From Paenibacillus_T sp033239625 (GTDB lineage Bacteria; Bacillota; Bacilli; Paenibacillales; Paenibacillaceae): a stretch of DNA of 64,000 nucleotides. The position numbers were made by a program, and so were the translations under genes. How positions within the stretch are numbered: the first letter of the stretch is position 1; each line of letters opens with the position of its first letter. Location: positions 1 through 64,000 of the forward strand of contig NZ_BTCK01000019.1 in NCBI RefSeq assembly GCF_033239625.1, given 5' to 3'. Positions 1-9,100 of this stretch are shown piece by piece. The notes beneath the pieces were generated by a model. That model did not search any database, was not told the DNA's origin, and saw only the letters and a list, made by a program, of their open reading frames with translations.

Positions 1-181
1 TGTGGTCGTGTGCCCGCTCTTGCCGCCTTGCGGCAAAGCTTCTGGATTACTGTATCTAGATACTTGATTACGTCTGCATCCTTTGTTCGATCGTGTGCAC
101 CTGTCACCACCCAATAACGAGACTCCGATAAGAGTCGTGTACCCTTTGGGCACAACTTTTGTTCGAGCGCATGCTTCCTTG
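1..181. other. Left-edge stretch without a recognisable gene
   Basis: No coding frame with a ribosome binding site or recognisable protein is seen. The stretch contains short inverted repeats: a GC-rich hairpin at about 19-38 (arms TTGCCGC / GCGGCAA) and a small GACTC/GAGTC hairpin near 121-136. Neither is followed by a T-run, so I do not call terminators here. Confidence 0.4.
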
Positions 182-234
182 AATAATACAAAAAGGACGA
201 GCAGTCGCCCGTCCTTGGTTTTTGTATTATTTTT
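182..234. terminator. Rho-independent terminator downstream of ribA-like gene
   Basis: The sequence has nested inverted repeats: outer AATACAAAAA/TTTTTGTATT and inner AAGGACG/CGTCCTT. A-rich and T-rich flanks lie on both sides, so it can act in either direction. It begins just after the stop codon of the minus-strand GTP cyclohydrolase II gene, which is the transcript it most likely ends. Confidence 0.8.
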
Positions 235-241
235 GAAATTA

Positions 242-1018
242 CTAAGATGTTGGGTTGGTTCTGCTGCTGCTGTCAAAATGGCCGGATCGGCGGACTTTTG
301 TTTCCAAGTACCGTTTGTTGAACTCGGATACGTCGCCCCACAGAGGTACGCGACCTGATACATCCGCACCGGAAGCAACGAGCGCGTCAAGCTTGCGCGG
401 ATTGTTCGTGATGAGCGTTACCGGCTTGGAACGAAGCTCCTTCAGCACTTGAATCGCATCGTCGTAGCTGCGGATATCGTCTTGGAAGCCAAGCTGCAGG
501 TTGGCGTCAACCGTGTCATAACCTTCTTCTTGCAGCACGTACGCCATCGCTTTGCTGAACAGGCCGATGCCGCGGCCCTCATGGTTCGCCAAGTAGAAGA
601 GCGCGCCATGGCCGTGCTTGACGATCATCTTCATGGACTGCTCAAGCTGGTAGCCGCAATCGCAGCGCTTGCTGCCAAAGATATCGCCAGTATGGCAGAT
701 GCTGTGCATACGAATCACTGCATCCGGCGCATTCGCGAAGTCGCCGTACACAAGAACGCTTGATTGCTGCATCTCCGCCAGATTGGATGCCGACAGCCGC
801 GAAATGATTTGCTCCGTCGACTGCTGCTCATCCTGGCAAGTATCGCCTGCCATTTTGTCGCAGCGAAGCCAGCAGTACCATTGGAATATATGCGTTTCGC
901 CACCCAAGGAAACAGGCAGCCGAACCGGGCCGACCAAATAAATCATCTTGTCGCCGCTTGGCACAGTGGTGATTTTGCGTTTCAATATCGAAATGATGTC
1001 CGTCTGAATGGTGTGCAT
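242..1018 (-). CDS. ribA: GTP cyclohydrolase II
   Basis: This enzyme opens the imidazole ring of GTP, the first committed step of riboflavin synthesis, in the cytoplasm. The diagnostic segment is the zinc site: C108, C119 and C121 in the HSICHTGDIFGSKRCDCG context, spaced 11 and 2 as in E. coli RibA. It is followed by the HEGRGIGL active-site motif. The protein is 258 aa, longer than the roughly 200-aa E. coli enzyme, through an N-terminal extension of about 80 residues; no DHBP synthase (RibB) domain is fused. I chose the ATG at 1018 because GGAGGGG lies 9 nt before it, while the in-frame ATG at 1039 has no ribosome binding site. It has its own promoter at 1118-1146 and terminator at 182-234 and so looks monocistronic. 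No other riboflavin genes are nearby. Confidence 0.88.
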   Translation of the reverse strand: MHTIQTDIISILKRKITTVPSGDKMIYLVGPVRLPVSLGGETHIFQWYCWLRCDKMAGDTCQDEQQSTEQIISRLSASNLAEMQQSSVLVYGDFANAPDAVIRMHSICHTGDIFGSKRCDCGYQLEQSMKMIVKHGHGALFYLANHEGRGIGLFSKAMAYVLQEEGYDTVDANLQLGFQDDIRSYDDAIQVLKELRSKPVTLITNNPRKLDALVASGADVSGRVPLWGDVSEFNKRYLETKVRRSGHFDSSSRTNPTS

Positions 1019-1117
1019 GCTTCTGCTCCCCTCCACCATCGGCGTTAGTTCTATCTAGTGTTGCCTGGCGGTATTGATCAAATTCATTTCTTCGGTTACT
1101 TTTTGTAAGTATATAAA

Positions 1118-1146
1118 AGTATATGAATATACCAACCTTTTGTCAA
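1118..1146 (-). promoter_or_regulatory. Sigma-A promoter of the GTP cyclohydrolase II gene
   Basis: On the minus strand TTGACA (1146-1141) and TATACT (1123-1118) are separated by exactly 17 bp. This matches the vegetative consensus at 6/6 and 5/6 positions. A start site near 1111 would leave a leader of roughly 90 nt before the ATG at 1018. A second TATACT-like copy follows immediately (near 1108-1113), a short tandem duplication that might provide an alternative -10 element. No FMN riboswitch-like folding was recognised in the leader. Confidence 0.8.
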
Positions 1147-1250
1147 ATGAAGAACAGCATTCGGACATCCATTTTTAGTAAAGCATGACTTCCTTCTCAT
1201 TTTATTGTACGCATTGGTGCGGCAATGGAACTAGACCTTTATGCAGAAAC

Positions 1251-1270
1251 GGCGACCCGTACGGGCCGCC
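1251..1270 (-). terminator. Candidate terminator hairpin after trhA
   Basis: A 20-nt GC-rich palindrome (GGCG-CCCGTACGGG-CGCC with one mismatch) lies 20 nt past the trhA stop. The following minus-strand sequence is only weakly T-rich (GTTTCTG), so termination here is plausible but unproven. Confidence 0.4.
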
Positions 1271-1289
1271 TTAGTCATAACCATTCCAA

Positions 1290-1928
1290 TCAAAGGATAA
1301 ACAACAGAATCGCAAAGAAGTGGAGAATCGACCCGCCAAGCACGAACAGATGCCATACCGCATGATGGTAAGGGAAGCTCCGCCACATGTAGAACACGGT
1401 GCCGAACGTATACAGGAGGCCGCCCGTTATGAGCAAATGCAGGCCGCCAGGCGCCAATCCTTCAACGAGCGGCCCCCAAGCGATGACGATAATCCAGCCC
1501 ATTGCAATATAGAGCAGCGTGGAAGTGAACAGAAAACGGCTGGCGAAGAACGATTTGAACACGACTCCCGCAATGGCCACTCCCCATACGACTCCGAACA
1601 GCGACCAGCCGAGCGCGCCCTTCACGATATGGAACAGAATGGGCGTATAGGTCCCCGCGATAAATACGTAGATGCACGAATGATCGAGCACCTCGAACAA
1701 ATTTTTCGCTTTGCCTTCCGGAAAACTGTGCACAAGCGTCGAAGCCGTGTAGAGCAGCAGCATCGACGTGCCGTAGATCGTGAAGCTCACGACGTGCTCC
1801 GCCGTGCCTTTCCATGCGGCGAACACAACAAGCAGCACGAGGGCAGCTATGCTTAGTGCGACGCCAATACCGTGCGTGATCGCATTCGCAACCTCTTCAC
1901 GTCTCGTATAGGTATGTGTATTCGCCAT
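1290..1928 (-). CDS. trhA: Hemolysin III / PAQR-family membrane protein TrhA
   Basis: The 212-aa protein consists almost wholly of about seven hydrophobic segments and carries the conserved polar motifs of the hemolysin III/PAQR family: STLVHSF in the second segment, DHSCIYVFIAGTYTP in the third, and HAVWHLFVLGGSILHF near the C-terminus. These His/Asp/Ser residues form the metal site in the family. The family name comes from a haemolysis assay, and current evidence for bacterial members points to membrane-fluidity homeostasis. The gene starts 4 nt after the stop of the upstream unknown gene, with GAGAAGG before the ATG, so it is the last gene of the pirin/unknown/trhA unit. Confidence 0.85.
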   Translation of the reverse strand: MANTHTYTRREEVANAITHGIGVALSIAALVLLVVFAAWKGTAEHVVSFTIYGTSMLLLYTASTLVHSFPEGKAKNLFEVLDHSCIYVFIAGTYTPILFHIVKGALGWSLFGVVWGVAIAGVVFKSFFASRFLFTSTLLYIAMGWIIVIAWGPLVEGLAPGGLHLLITGGLLYTFGTVFYMWRSFPYHHAVWHLFVLGGSILHFFAILLFIL

Positions 1929-1932
1929 GAAA

Positions 1933-2331
1933 TTAAACCTTCTCGTTGGAGTACGCCATATATGAATCGACCGTCAATGACAGAGCCAGCCGTTCCGCAT
2001 CATACCCAACGACCGGTTGATGCTCATCGTACATCCAATATTTCTGAATGGCAGCTTCACCAGATGCTTCATTCGCCGGTACCGCTTCAAAGTAAAATAA
2101 ATTCAGGAACGGTGCATTGCGCGCAATAAATGCTGCGTCCTCGGCATTCACGCCAAACACTTCAATCGTCCATCGGCCATCCGACTCTCGAACGTCGAAC
2201 GACAGCCCCGCAATCGCTGTATCGATTAGCAGCCGGCCGATCGCCAGCTTAATGAGCGCCTTCGATCCTTCAGGCGGCGGTGACTGGTGGCCCGGACGCT
2301 TCGGTTCATAGGCAGCTTGTGTACCTGTCAT
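1933..2331 (-). CDS. Uncharacterised 132-aa protein between pirin and TrhA
   Basis: I do not recognise this family. The 132-aa product is soluble and mixed alpha/beta, with a proline- and lysine-rich N-terminus (about residues 8-24) and no signal peptide, membrane segment or cysteine pair. The start is secure: AAGGAGG lies 10 nt upstream of the ATG, and the ATG overlaps the pirin stop codon by 4 nt (ATGA), implying translational coupling. The downstream trhA start follows after 4 nt. The coupling says it is expressed with pirin and TrhA but gives no function. It could be a small regulator or a redox/membrane-stress accessory; neither is shown. Confidence 0.7.
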   Translation of the reverse strand: MTGTQAAYEPKRPGHQSPPPEGSKALIKLAIGRLLIDTAIAGLSFDVRESDGRWTIEVFGVNAEDAAFIARNAPFLNLFYFEAVPANEASGEAAIQKYWMYDEHQPVVGYDAERLALSLTVDSYMAYSNEKV

Positions 2332-3074
2332 GCCTGGTCGCCTCCTTCGCGAACAGGATTCGGCGTCATGTCGATCAGCAAGGCGAGCAGCGGATGCTCA
2401 CCGATTGCCGACAATCGAATGGCTGTTTCATCCGTCAATCGTACGGCATCGCCTTCCGACAACGTATGGGATGCCCGATTAATCGTCAGCTCCGCAGACC
2501 CTCTCACGATGAACAAATAGTGCAGACGCTCGGATTGCGCCTCGTAGCTGACGACTTGGCCTGGCTCGAGCTGCGTCAGGTAAATCGCTGCATCCTGATG
2601 GATAGCCGCGATGTTCGGACCGCCTTCACGCTTCACAACGGGCAGCCAGCGGCCGCGCAGCGCGTTCGTATCGTAATGCGTCGTTTCATAATCCGGCGCC
2701 AGACGAGCCTGTTCGGGCATAAACCATATTTGCAGCAGTTCGACGGGCTCCTCGCCCGGATTCGTCTCCGAGTGTATGATGCCTGTGCCAGCCGTCATCC
2801 GCTGAATGCCGCCGAACGTCGTGAGCGCTGTATTGCCTGCGCTGTCCTCGTGCTTCAGCTCGCCGCGCAATACGACAGAGACGATCTCCATCTCGCGATG
2901 AGGGTGAGCGCCGAAGCCCCGTCCGCCCGCAATAATATCATGGTTGAAAACGCAAAGAGGACCGAAAAACCGGTTACTCTCCTCGAAATAACTGCCGAAC
3001 GAGAAGTGATGCCAGCTTTGCAGCCATCCTGCGTCATTAGAAGCGGTCGATGCCGCTCTGCGAATATCGATCAT
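2328..3074 (-). CDS. Pirin-family bicupin protein
   Basis: The 248-aa protein is a typical pirin. The N-terminal cupin carries the metal ligands H57, H59 (FGAHPHREME context), H101 and E103 (GIIHSE), the same spacing as in human pirin and E. coli YhhW. The C-terminal cupin half is the usual degenerate copy. Family members bind Fe(II) and some show quercetin 2,3-dioxygenase activity; the physiological substrate is usually unknown, so I keep the name generic. The start ATG has GGAGGG 7 nt upstream. It is the first gene of a tight three-gene unit with the unknown 132-aa protein and trhA. Confidence 0.87.
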   Translation of the reverse strand: MIDIRRAASTASNDAGWLQSWHHFSFGSYFEESNRFFGPLCVFNHDIIAGGRGFGAHPHREMEIVSVVLRGELKHEDSAGNTALTTFGGIQRMTAGTGIIHSETNPGEEPVELLQIWFMPEQARLAPDYETTHYDTNALRGRWLPVVKREGGPNIAAIHQDAAIYLTQLEPGQVVSYEAQSERLHYLFIVRGSAELTINRASHTLSEGDAVRLTDETAIRLSAIGEHPLLALLIDMTPNPVREGGDQA

Positions 3075-3116
3075 AGCGATCCCTCCGATACACCTTAATA
3101 CCCTTAGTGTATCGAA

Positions 3117-3812
3117 TCAAATCCAACCGTTCAACCTGCTGCGAATACGATCAATCGTTTTGTCCAAATTGCACACGGCTTCCGAATCGACGAATGGATT
3201 CGAATGCTTGAAGTAATCCGCATGGCCGCCAACGATCGGCATACCTTCCACATAACCCGGCGCATACTTGAAATGGTTCCACTGCGGAACGACTCCCCGC
3301 TTGCCGCTTCTGCTCCACCCGCCCCAGCTGCCGATCCGGCTGATCGGATCGTTCAGCTTGCCGCTGGCATCAATGGCATGAAAATAACTGACGCGGTCCT
3401 TGAGCGCCGGCAGGACGCGGATGCGCGGCGAGCCGATCTGTACGACACGGAAGTCCTGGAGAACGCCATCCTTGTGCAATTTGACTGCCGCCTGATACGC
3501 AGCAGCGCCACCGCCGCTATGACCAACCAGCAGCACTGGACCGTCTCCGTGATAAGTCGCCTTGATTTCTTCTGCGGCCTTGCGTCCGCCGATTCGAAAC
3601 AGCGGCGGCCGATTCGTCAAATCGCTGCCTACTTCAAGCACTTGCGCCCACAGCTTGCGGCTGTTGTTGCCGTACGGATACAGTACATGAATGTCCAACT
3701 TACTCGTTTCCTGCTTCAGGATATTCTCGAGCTTGCGGCAGCACTCATTGAACATCTGATTCGCTGTCGCTACGCCGGCCATTAAATAAACCGTTAAGGG
3801 AGTCGTCATCAT
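3117..3812 (-). CDS. Alpha/beta-hydrolase, lipase-like
   Basis: The product (231 aa from the chosen start) has the nucleophile elbow GHSGG with S99 following a hydrophobic strand (PVLLVG). A candidate catalytic His sits near the C-terminus (GGHADYFKHSNPF) and an Asp candidate in FHAIDASGKLND. The layout resembles small class-3-lipase-like or esterase proteins. There is no signal peptide, so it is probably cytoplasmic; the substrate is unknown. I start at the ATG at 3812 because GGAGG lies 8 nt upstream; an in-frame ATG at 3878 would add 22 polar residues but lacks a ribosome binding site. No partner gene is coupled to it. Confidence 0.7.
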   Translation of the reverse strand: MMTTPLTVYLMAGVATANQMFNECCRKLENILKQETSKLDIHVLYPYGNNSRKLWAQVLEVGSDLTNRPPLFRIGGRKAAEEIKATYHGDGPVLLVGHSGGGAAAYQAAVKLHKDGVLQDFRVVQIGSPRIRVLPALKDRVSYFHAIDASGKLNDPISRIGSWGGWSRSGKRGVVPQWNHFKYAPGYVEGMPIVGGHADYFKHSNPFVDSEAVCNLDKTIDRIRSRLNGWI

Positions 3813-3931
3813 CGTATGTTCCTCCGTGATGTCATTAGAAGAAGATAAAGTCGTATCTACATTATTTGAAGCTCGCATACGGTTTCATGCAAAGTCTTAT
3901 GATCCAATTCGATCAAGTTTACGCAATAAAT

Positions 3932-4153
3932 TTACAATATCTTATTCCTTCTCTTGTTAAAACGCAAATGAATTCGCTTCACTAGCTTCACGAAATGCAA
4001 CAGTGTGTGAAGAAAAACTATTCTGCGTGCTTTTGTGGGCTTCTTCATCTCATCGTACTTCACATGCAAGCCTAAGCGAATGGCCCGATCGATTTCGGCT
4101 TGGCGAAGTTTATGCAGCTGCTCTGCAGTATGGTAATCGTCGTATGTCATCAT
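3932..4153 (-). CDS. Small basic protein of unknown function
   Basis: This 73-aa frame begins with ATG-ATG and is preceded by GAAGGGGAT. The N-terminal half (YDDYHTAEQLHKLRQAEI) is polar and helical. The C-terminal half is strongly basic with hydrophobic positions (RRIVFLHTLLHFVKLVKRIHL), suggesting an amphipathic or membrane-associated helix. I do not recognise a family. It is transcribed divergently from the SgrR-like regulator, so both share the roughly 125-bp region between 4154 and 4280. A longer in-frame start at 4201 exists but has no ribosome binding site. Confidence 0.5.
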   Translation of the reverse strand: MMTYDDYHTAEQLHKLRQAEIDRAIRLGLHVKYDEMKKPTKARRIVFLHTLLHFVKLVKRIHLRFNKRRNKIL

Positions 4154-4280
4154 GGCATCCCCTTCGACGAGGGCTCGTGCAGCCCTAATAGTTAATTCCA
4201 TTATGCGGGTGAAAGAAAGGGGTAAAAAGTGTAGAATAAACGCAATTGATTTCCCCTTTTATGCGAGGTGCGAGATATAC

Positions 4281-6059
4281 ATGTTGGCATTGGAACGTTA
4301 CTTGACGCTTTATCGTCGGTTTGCAGGCGAGCTTGGAGCCGGGGCGGCGGTAGAGGCATCATTAGAACAAGTCGCTGAGGTGCTGCACTGCTCGGAAAGA
4401 AATGCGAAGCTCATCCTTCGTAAACTGACGGGTAAAGGCTTCATCGAATGGAAGGCAGGCAGAGGAAGAGGCAACCGCTCGCAAATTACATTTTTGCAAG
4501 ATCGGGAGAAGCTGCTGCTGGATCTCTCAAGGCAATATGCCGAAGAAGGTCAATACAATCAAGCTTTTCATCTTCTTCACACCTTCGGCGAGGGGACGGC
4601 GGCCAACGACAAATTCATGGAGTGGATGAGCGGAAACTTCGGTTTCCATAAGCAGCAAGGAAAACATGCTGACATTCTGCGCCTCCCTATTACGAAGACG
4701 ATTATTACCCTTGATCCGGCACAATGTTTGTTCTCGTTAGATGCGCATTTGATTCAGCAGATCTGGGATAGACTTGTCATGCTGGAAGAGCAAACAGGCC
4801 TGATTCTGCCGGGAATCGCCCATGAATGGGAATGTAATGAGAACGCGACAACGTGGACCTTTCATTTGCGGAAAGGTGTATTTTTTCACGATGGGACGGA
4901 ATTGACCGCGCAAGATGTTGTCTTCACCGTTGAACGCCTTAGAAGAGAAAAGATGAACAACAGTTGGATTGTACGAACAGTGGACAGCGTCGAAGCGGTG
5001 TCGGAACGCATTGTCCGTTTCCATCTCTATAAACCCAACTGGTTATTCCTCCAATATTGCAATAACGTCGCGATGTCTATCCTTCCTTCCGGATTGCTGG
5101 GGCACACGGAAGAGCGGTTCTGGAAGCATCCGATCGGCACAGGCGCATTCCAGATCGAAGAGTGGACCCAAGGCAAATTATTGCTTGGCGCAAACGTGCA
5201 TTATTATCAAACACGTCCGCTTCTCGATCAAGTCGAGATCGTGTATATACCGAAGCAGGAAGCGATAAAAGCGAATATAACAAGCTGGAAACAGTTGATC
5301 AATCCCCAGCTGCAAGAGATGACGGATGAGAGCAGCCTAATCCAGCTTGAATCGAATAACGTCTGCACAAGTGTACTGAGCTGGAACATGAATAAGGAGG
5401 GGCCGCATCAGTCGGAGCAGTTCCGCAGCGCAGTAGATCAGCTGCTAGACCGAGAAGAAATGATTACGGAACTGGGAGGCTACCGATATTTGCCGGCTGC
5501 TGGTTTTTTTCCAGAATCCGAGCCTTCAGCAATTAATAGAGAACCAATTTCCGATGAGGAACTGCGAGAACGTATTAAACGTCTCGGCTTCGATCGATTG
5601 CCCATTACAATAACCTCACATAATGGCCGCCAGGAGGATGTCTACTGGATTCAGAAGAAGTGCATGGACTATGGGATACAAGTGCAGATCCAGATCGAGG
5701 CACCAGAGAAGCTTCATGATCGATTGGATGAGGCTGATGCAGTGTTCCATGCTCTCGTATTCGCAGAGAAGGAAGCTAGTTTGATCGAGAGCTATGAGCA
5801 GGAAGATAACTTCTTAAGATTGATGATGTCGCCGGCGCTTGTCAGATGGGCTCTCGATCGATTGGATAATGCCCTTGCTTACAAGGAACCTAAGGACCGT
5901 ATGGCTGCATATGCTCAAATCGAACAGAAACTTCGGAGTGAGTACCAGGTCTTATTCATGGTTCACAGCCGTTTCTATACGGATTATCATCCTTCGTTCA
6001 AGGGCGTACGAATTAATTCACTTGGCTGGATAGACTTCAAGCATATTTGGCGCGTATAG
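4281..6059 (+). CDS. SgrR-like transcriptional regulator fused to a solute-binding domain
   Basis: The 592-aa protein has an N-terminal SgrR-type winged HTH (about residues 1-115, with SLEQVAEVLHCSERNAKLILRKL as recognition region; written here as a motif only) followed by a family-5 extracellular-solute-binding domain (about 150-590: WECNENATTWTFHLRKG, FHDGTELTAQDVVFTVERL and GTGAFQIEEW are typical). It lacks a signal peptide, so the binding domain acts as an intracellular ligand sensor, as in E. coli SgrR, which responds to sugar-phosphate stress. In Paenibacillus relatives these proteins commonly sit near transporters, but none is adjacent here. I chose the ATG at 4281, preceded by GAGGTG, because an upstream in-frame start (4152) would overlap the divergent gene and adds no conserved sequence. 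Confidence 0.8.
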   Translation: MLALERYLTLYRRFAGELGAGAAVEASLEQVAEVLHCSERNAKLILRKLTGKGFIEWKAGRGRGNRSQITFLQDREKLLLDLSRQYAEEGQYNQAFHLLHTFGEGTAANDKFMEWMSGNFGFHKQQGKHADILRLPITKTIITLDPAQCLFSLDAHLIQQIWDRLVMLEEQTGLILPGIAHEWECNENATTWTFHLRKGVFFHDGTELTAQDVVFTVERLRREKMNNSWIVRTVDSVEAVSERIVRFHLYKPNWLFLQYCNNVAMSILPSGLLGHTEERFWKHPIGTGAFQIEEWTQGKLLLGANVHYYQTRPLLDQVEIVYIPKQEAIKANITSWKQLINPQLQEMTDESSLIQLESNNVCTSVLSWNMNKEGPHQSEQFRSAVDQLLDREEMITELGGYRYLPAAGFFPESEPSAINREPISDEELRERIKRLGFDRLPITITSHNGRQEDVYWIQKKCMDYGIQVQIQIEAPEKLHDRLDEADAVFHALVFAEKEASLIESYEQEDNFLRLMMSPALVRWALDRLDNALAYKEPKDRMAAYAQIEQKLRSEYQVLFMVHSRFYTDYHPSFKGVRINSLGWIDFKHIWRV

Positions 6060-6083
6060 CATGGACTTCTTGTTACCATAAGA

Positions 6084-6135
6084 AACAAGGCTGCTCTGTA
6101 CCGAAGACTCGGCACTGGAGCAGCCTTGTTGTTTT
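6084..6135. terminator. Bidirectional terminator between SgrR-like gene and GH81 gene
   Basis: A 13-bp perfect stem (AACAAGGCTGCTC / GAGCAGCCTTGTT) with a 21-nt loop sits between two converging genes. T-rich sequence follows on both strands (TTGTTTT on plus, TTGTTTC on minus), so it can serve both. Confidence 0.85.
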
Positions 6136-6160
6136 GACGTTACTATAACTTACACTACTT

Positions 6161-9100
6161 TTAGTAGCCGTACACTTCGAAATTATAAAGCGAATAGCCG
6201 TAAGGCGTGCCGCGCTCCGTGCCATACATCCGAACGTAACGTCCCGTGCCGCTGACTACGACGTCGTCATTGCCCCCGTCGCCGGTCGTCGTGCTGTACA
6301 CATCGGTCCAGTTCGAGCCGTCGCCCGAAACTTGCAGCTTGTAGGACTTGCCGTACGCCGCTTCCCAGTTGAGCGCAATGCGCGTGATCGTGCGGACTTG
6401 ACCGAGATCGATCGAGATCCACTGTCCATCCACGCCAAGAGCCGAACCCCAGCGGGTGTTCAGGTCGGCATCCACCGCCGCGCTGGCAGCGAACGGTCCT
6501 TCGACCGTCGACGCGGCTGCCGATTTGTTCAGCGAGAGCAGCGCCGAAGTTGGGGGCGGAGTCGTTGTGCCGTCGTTGTACGCTTCCACTTCATAAAGCG
6601 AGTAGCCATAGATCGTGCCGCGCTCCGTCATGTTGATGCGCAGGTAGCGTCCGGAGCCAGTAATGGCAACTTCGTCGGTGCCACCGTCGCCTGTCGTTGT
6701 GGCATATACGTCCGTCCACGACGCGTTGTCGTTCGACAGCTGGATTTTATACGACTTGCCGTATGCGACTTCCCATGTCAGCTTCACTTTCGTTAGCGTC
6801 TGAACGCTGCCAAGATCAACCGTGAGCCACTGAGCGTCGACATTCGGCACGGAAGCCCAGCGAGTAGCCGCATTGCCGTCTGTTGCATTGGATTCGGCGA
6901 ACGGCGCTTCCGTGGACGATACGGTAACCGCCTTATTCAACGCGAGATTGGCGCCTGGTTGCTGCGTGCCGACATTTCCTCCATCGCCGCCGCTGCCGCC
7001 GCCAGATGTGCCATCCCATGCGACCCATTGATCAGATGCGTTCGAGTTCGTCATCGGATTAACCTTCACCAGCGAGTGCGGACCGACAACCGCCGTACCG
7101 GTCGTTCCGGAAGCATTCTTGAACGTCACCGTAACCGTGTTGGACGTCGGATTCCACACTTGCGCCGTATAGACATTGTTCTTCTTATATACGGTCGCGC
7201 TGCTCCAACCAGTCGCCCATACGTCTTTCGTACGCTCGCCAAGCGAGGCCATGCCGTTAACGAACCAGTAAGTGTTGAAAATTTCGTTGCGCTGCATATT
7301 CGTCGTGTTCCAGCCGGCAAGCACCGACTGCGGATCGCTGAGCGCCCGAATCGGCCAGACGATATGCTGCCAGTCCGTGCCCGGCGTGCCGCCGTTATCC
7401 GCGACGAAGCCGTTGTACAATGCGGCTGCTTTGTCCTTATTCAGGCCGTAGCTCGTCAAGTATTCAGCCGTCGGCAGCCAGTGGATGCCGTATACGTGCA
7501 CGGGCTCGCCGCTGAAGAACGTACCGAAGAAGTTGGAGGAGCCATATACTTGTCCGACCGATTTGTGCGTCCATTCCGGCAGCCAGTTGTCTCCGTCGTA
7601 GTTGAACCAATATTGCTGAACCGCGTTCAATTCCGTCGTAAAGCCGTAAATAGCTGCATTCCGGTAGTCCACATTGCCCGTCAGCAGGCCCCACATATAT
7701 TCGCCTACCCAGCCGAACAGCGATTCGCCGGCCGCCTCTTGGTTGTTGCCGCTATCGTTGTCTGCGTAGCCTCCTGCCCACGAGTGGCCTTCGTATGGAT
7801 CGAAATTGCGGAAAGCCGGGTATTGCGGATCCGAATGCGACGGGTTCGCGTAGTCGCGAACGAGCTGCTCGACCATGCCGCCGTAATTCGTGCGGAAGCT
7901 GTCGTCGAACGTCGCCAGGATGGCCGATGCAAACACATAATAGCCATAAGTAAAATGGTGGTCCGTAATGCCGTAATTCGCGCCGAAGCCGCTGTTCCGG
8001 TAATACATTGTGCCCCAGTCGTTATTGTAGTACATGAAATATTCCGGTTCGCCTTCCGTATACGTATACCAATCCGTCAGAATCGTCTTGATGCGCGTCA
8101 GGAACTTATTGCGCAGCGCCGTGTCGCCGATTTCGTTCGCCTCGAGCACGCCCATCGCGAGCGGATGAAGCGCTTTGCCCTGCCAATATGCGTCGCCGTT
8201 CATAATGTTGTTAGTCGTTTCCTGATCGAGAACCGCCAGGTAGCTTTCCATTTGCTGACGCGCGTATTCCGCATTGCCCGGCTCGGTGAACGTCGGAACC
8301 ATGCCATAGAATTTATCTACCGTCGTGAAGGCGTTGCCTTCCTTGACTTTCAAATTGCCGCGAACCGAAGGGTACGCGCGGGTTGTCAGCGCGTTCGTCG
8401 TTTTCTTCCATTGATGCGGATACAGCGCGAGCATCGTCTGATCGGTGAAGCCGGTGCGTTTCAGCTGCGTCGTCACGCTGAGCGTCGTCGTCACGTCGGA
8501 CGTCGCTTCGTTATACGAATACGCTGCGCTCGATCCGGTTACGAAAGCGTACGCATGCTGGTAGTACAGGTCCAGATCCGACGCCGCAGGCATCGTCGCG
8601 ATGGACATGTAGTTACCGCCGCTGCCAAGTTGAATTTTAATCTTAGCGCCGACTTTCTTGAATACCGTTCCCGGAGGGGCAAAAATGCCGTAATACCGGT
8701 TCGTCATGACCGGATTCGGACGGCCGTCCGCGTTCTGGATGCGAAGGCCAATGCGGTCTCCCGTATACGTGGAGCCTTCCGTCGTCAGAATCGCAGCGCC
8801 GCTCGGGTCAGTCGCTCCTGCGATGAGCGTCGAATACAGCTCGACCGAGCTCGGATCGCTGAATTCGGTGAACACGTATGGCGAACCCTTCGTGAACGTC
8901 GCTTTCATTTTGTCCGCCGCGTTGTCGCTCAGCACGGTGCTGACCGAGAAGTCGCCGTAACCAGTCACGCGGTTGGCCATCGTCGACGTGTTAATGTTGC
9001 TTGCCATAACGTACACATCCGGATTGCCGTCCGCATTGACGGCTTTGCCGTCTGCGCTGAGCCAGCCCGCTCCCGGATTCAGCAGGCCGAGGCCTTGCTT

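Noticed and set aside
19..38. GC-rich hairpin near the left edge as a terminator
   Set aside because: No T-run follows on either strand and no gene ends beside it.
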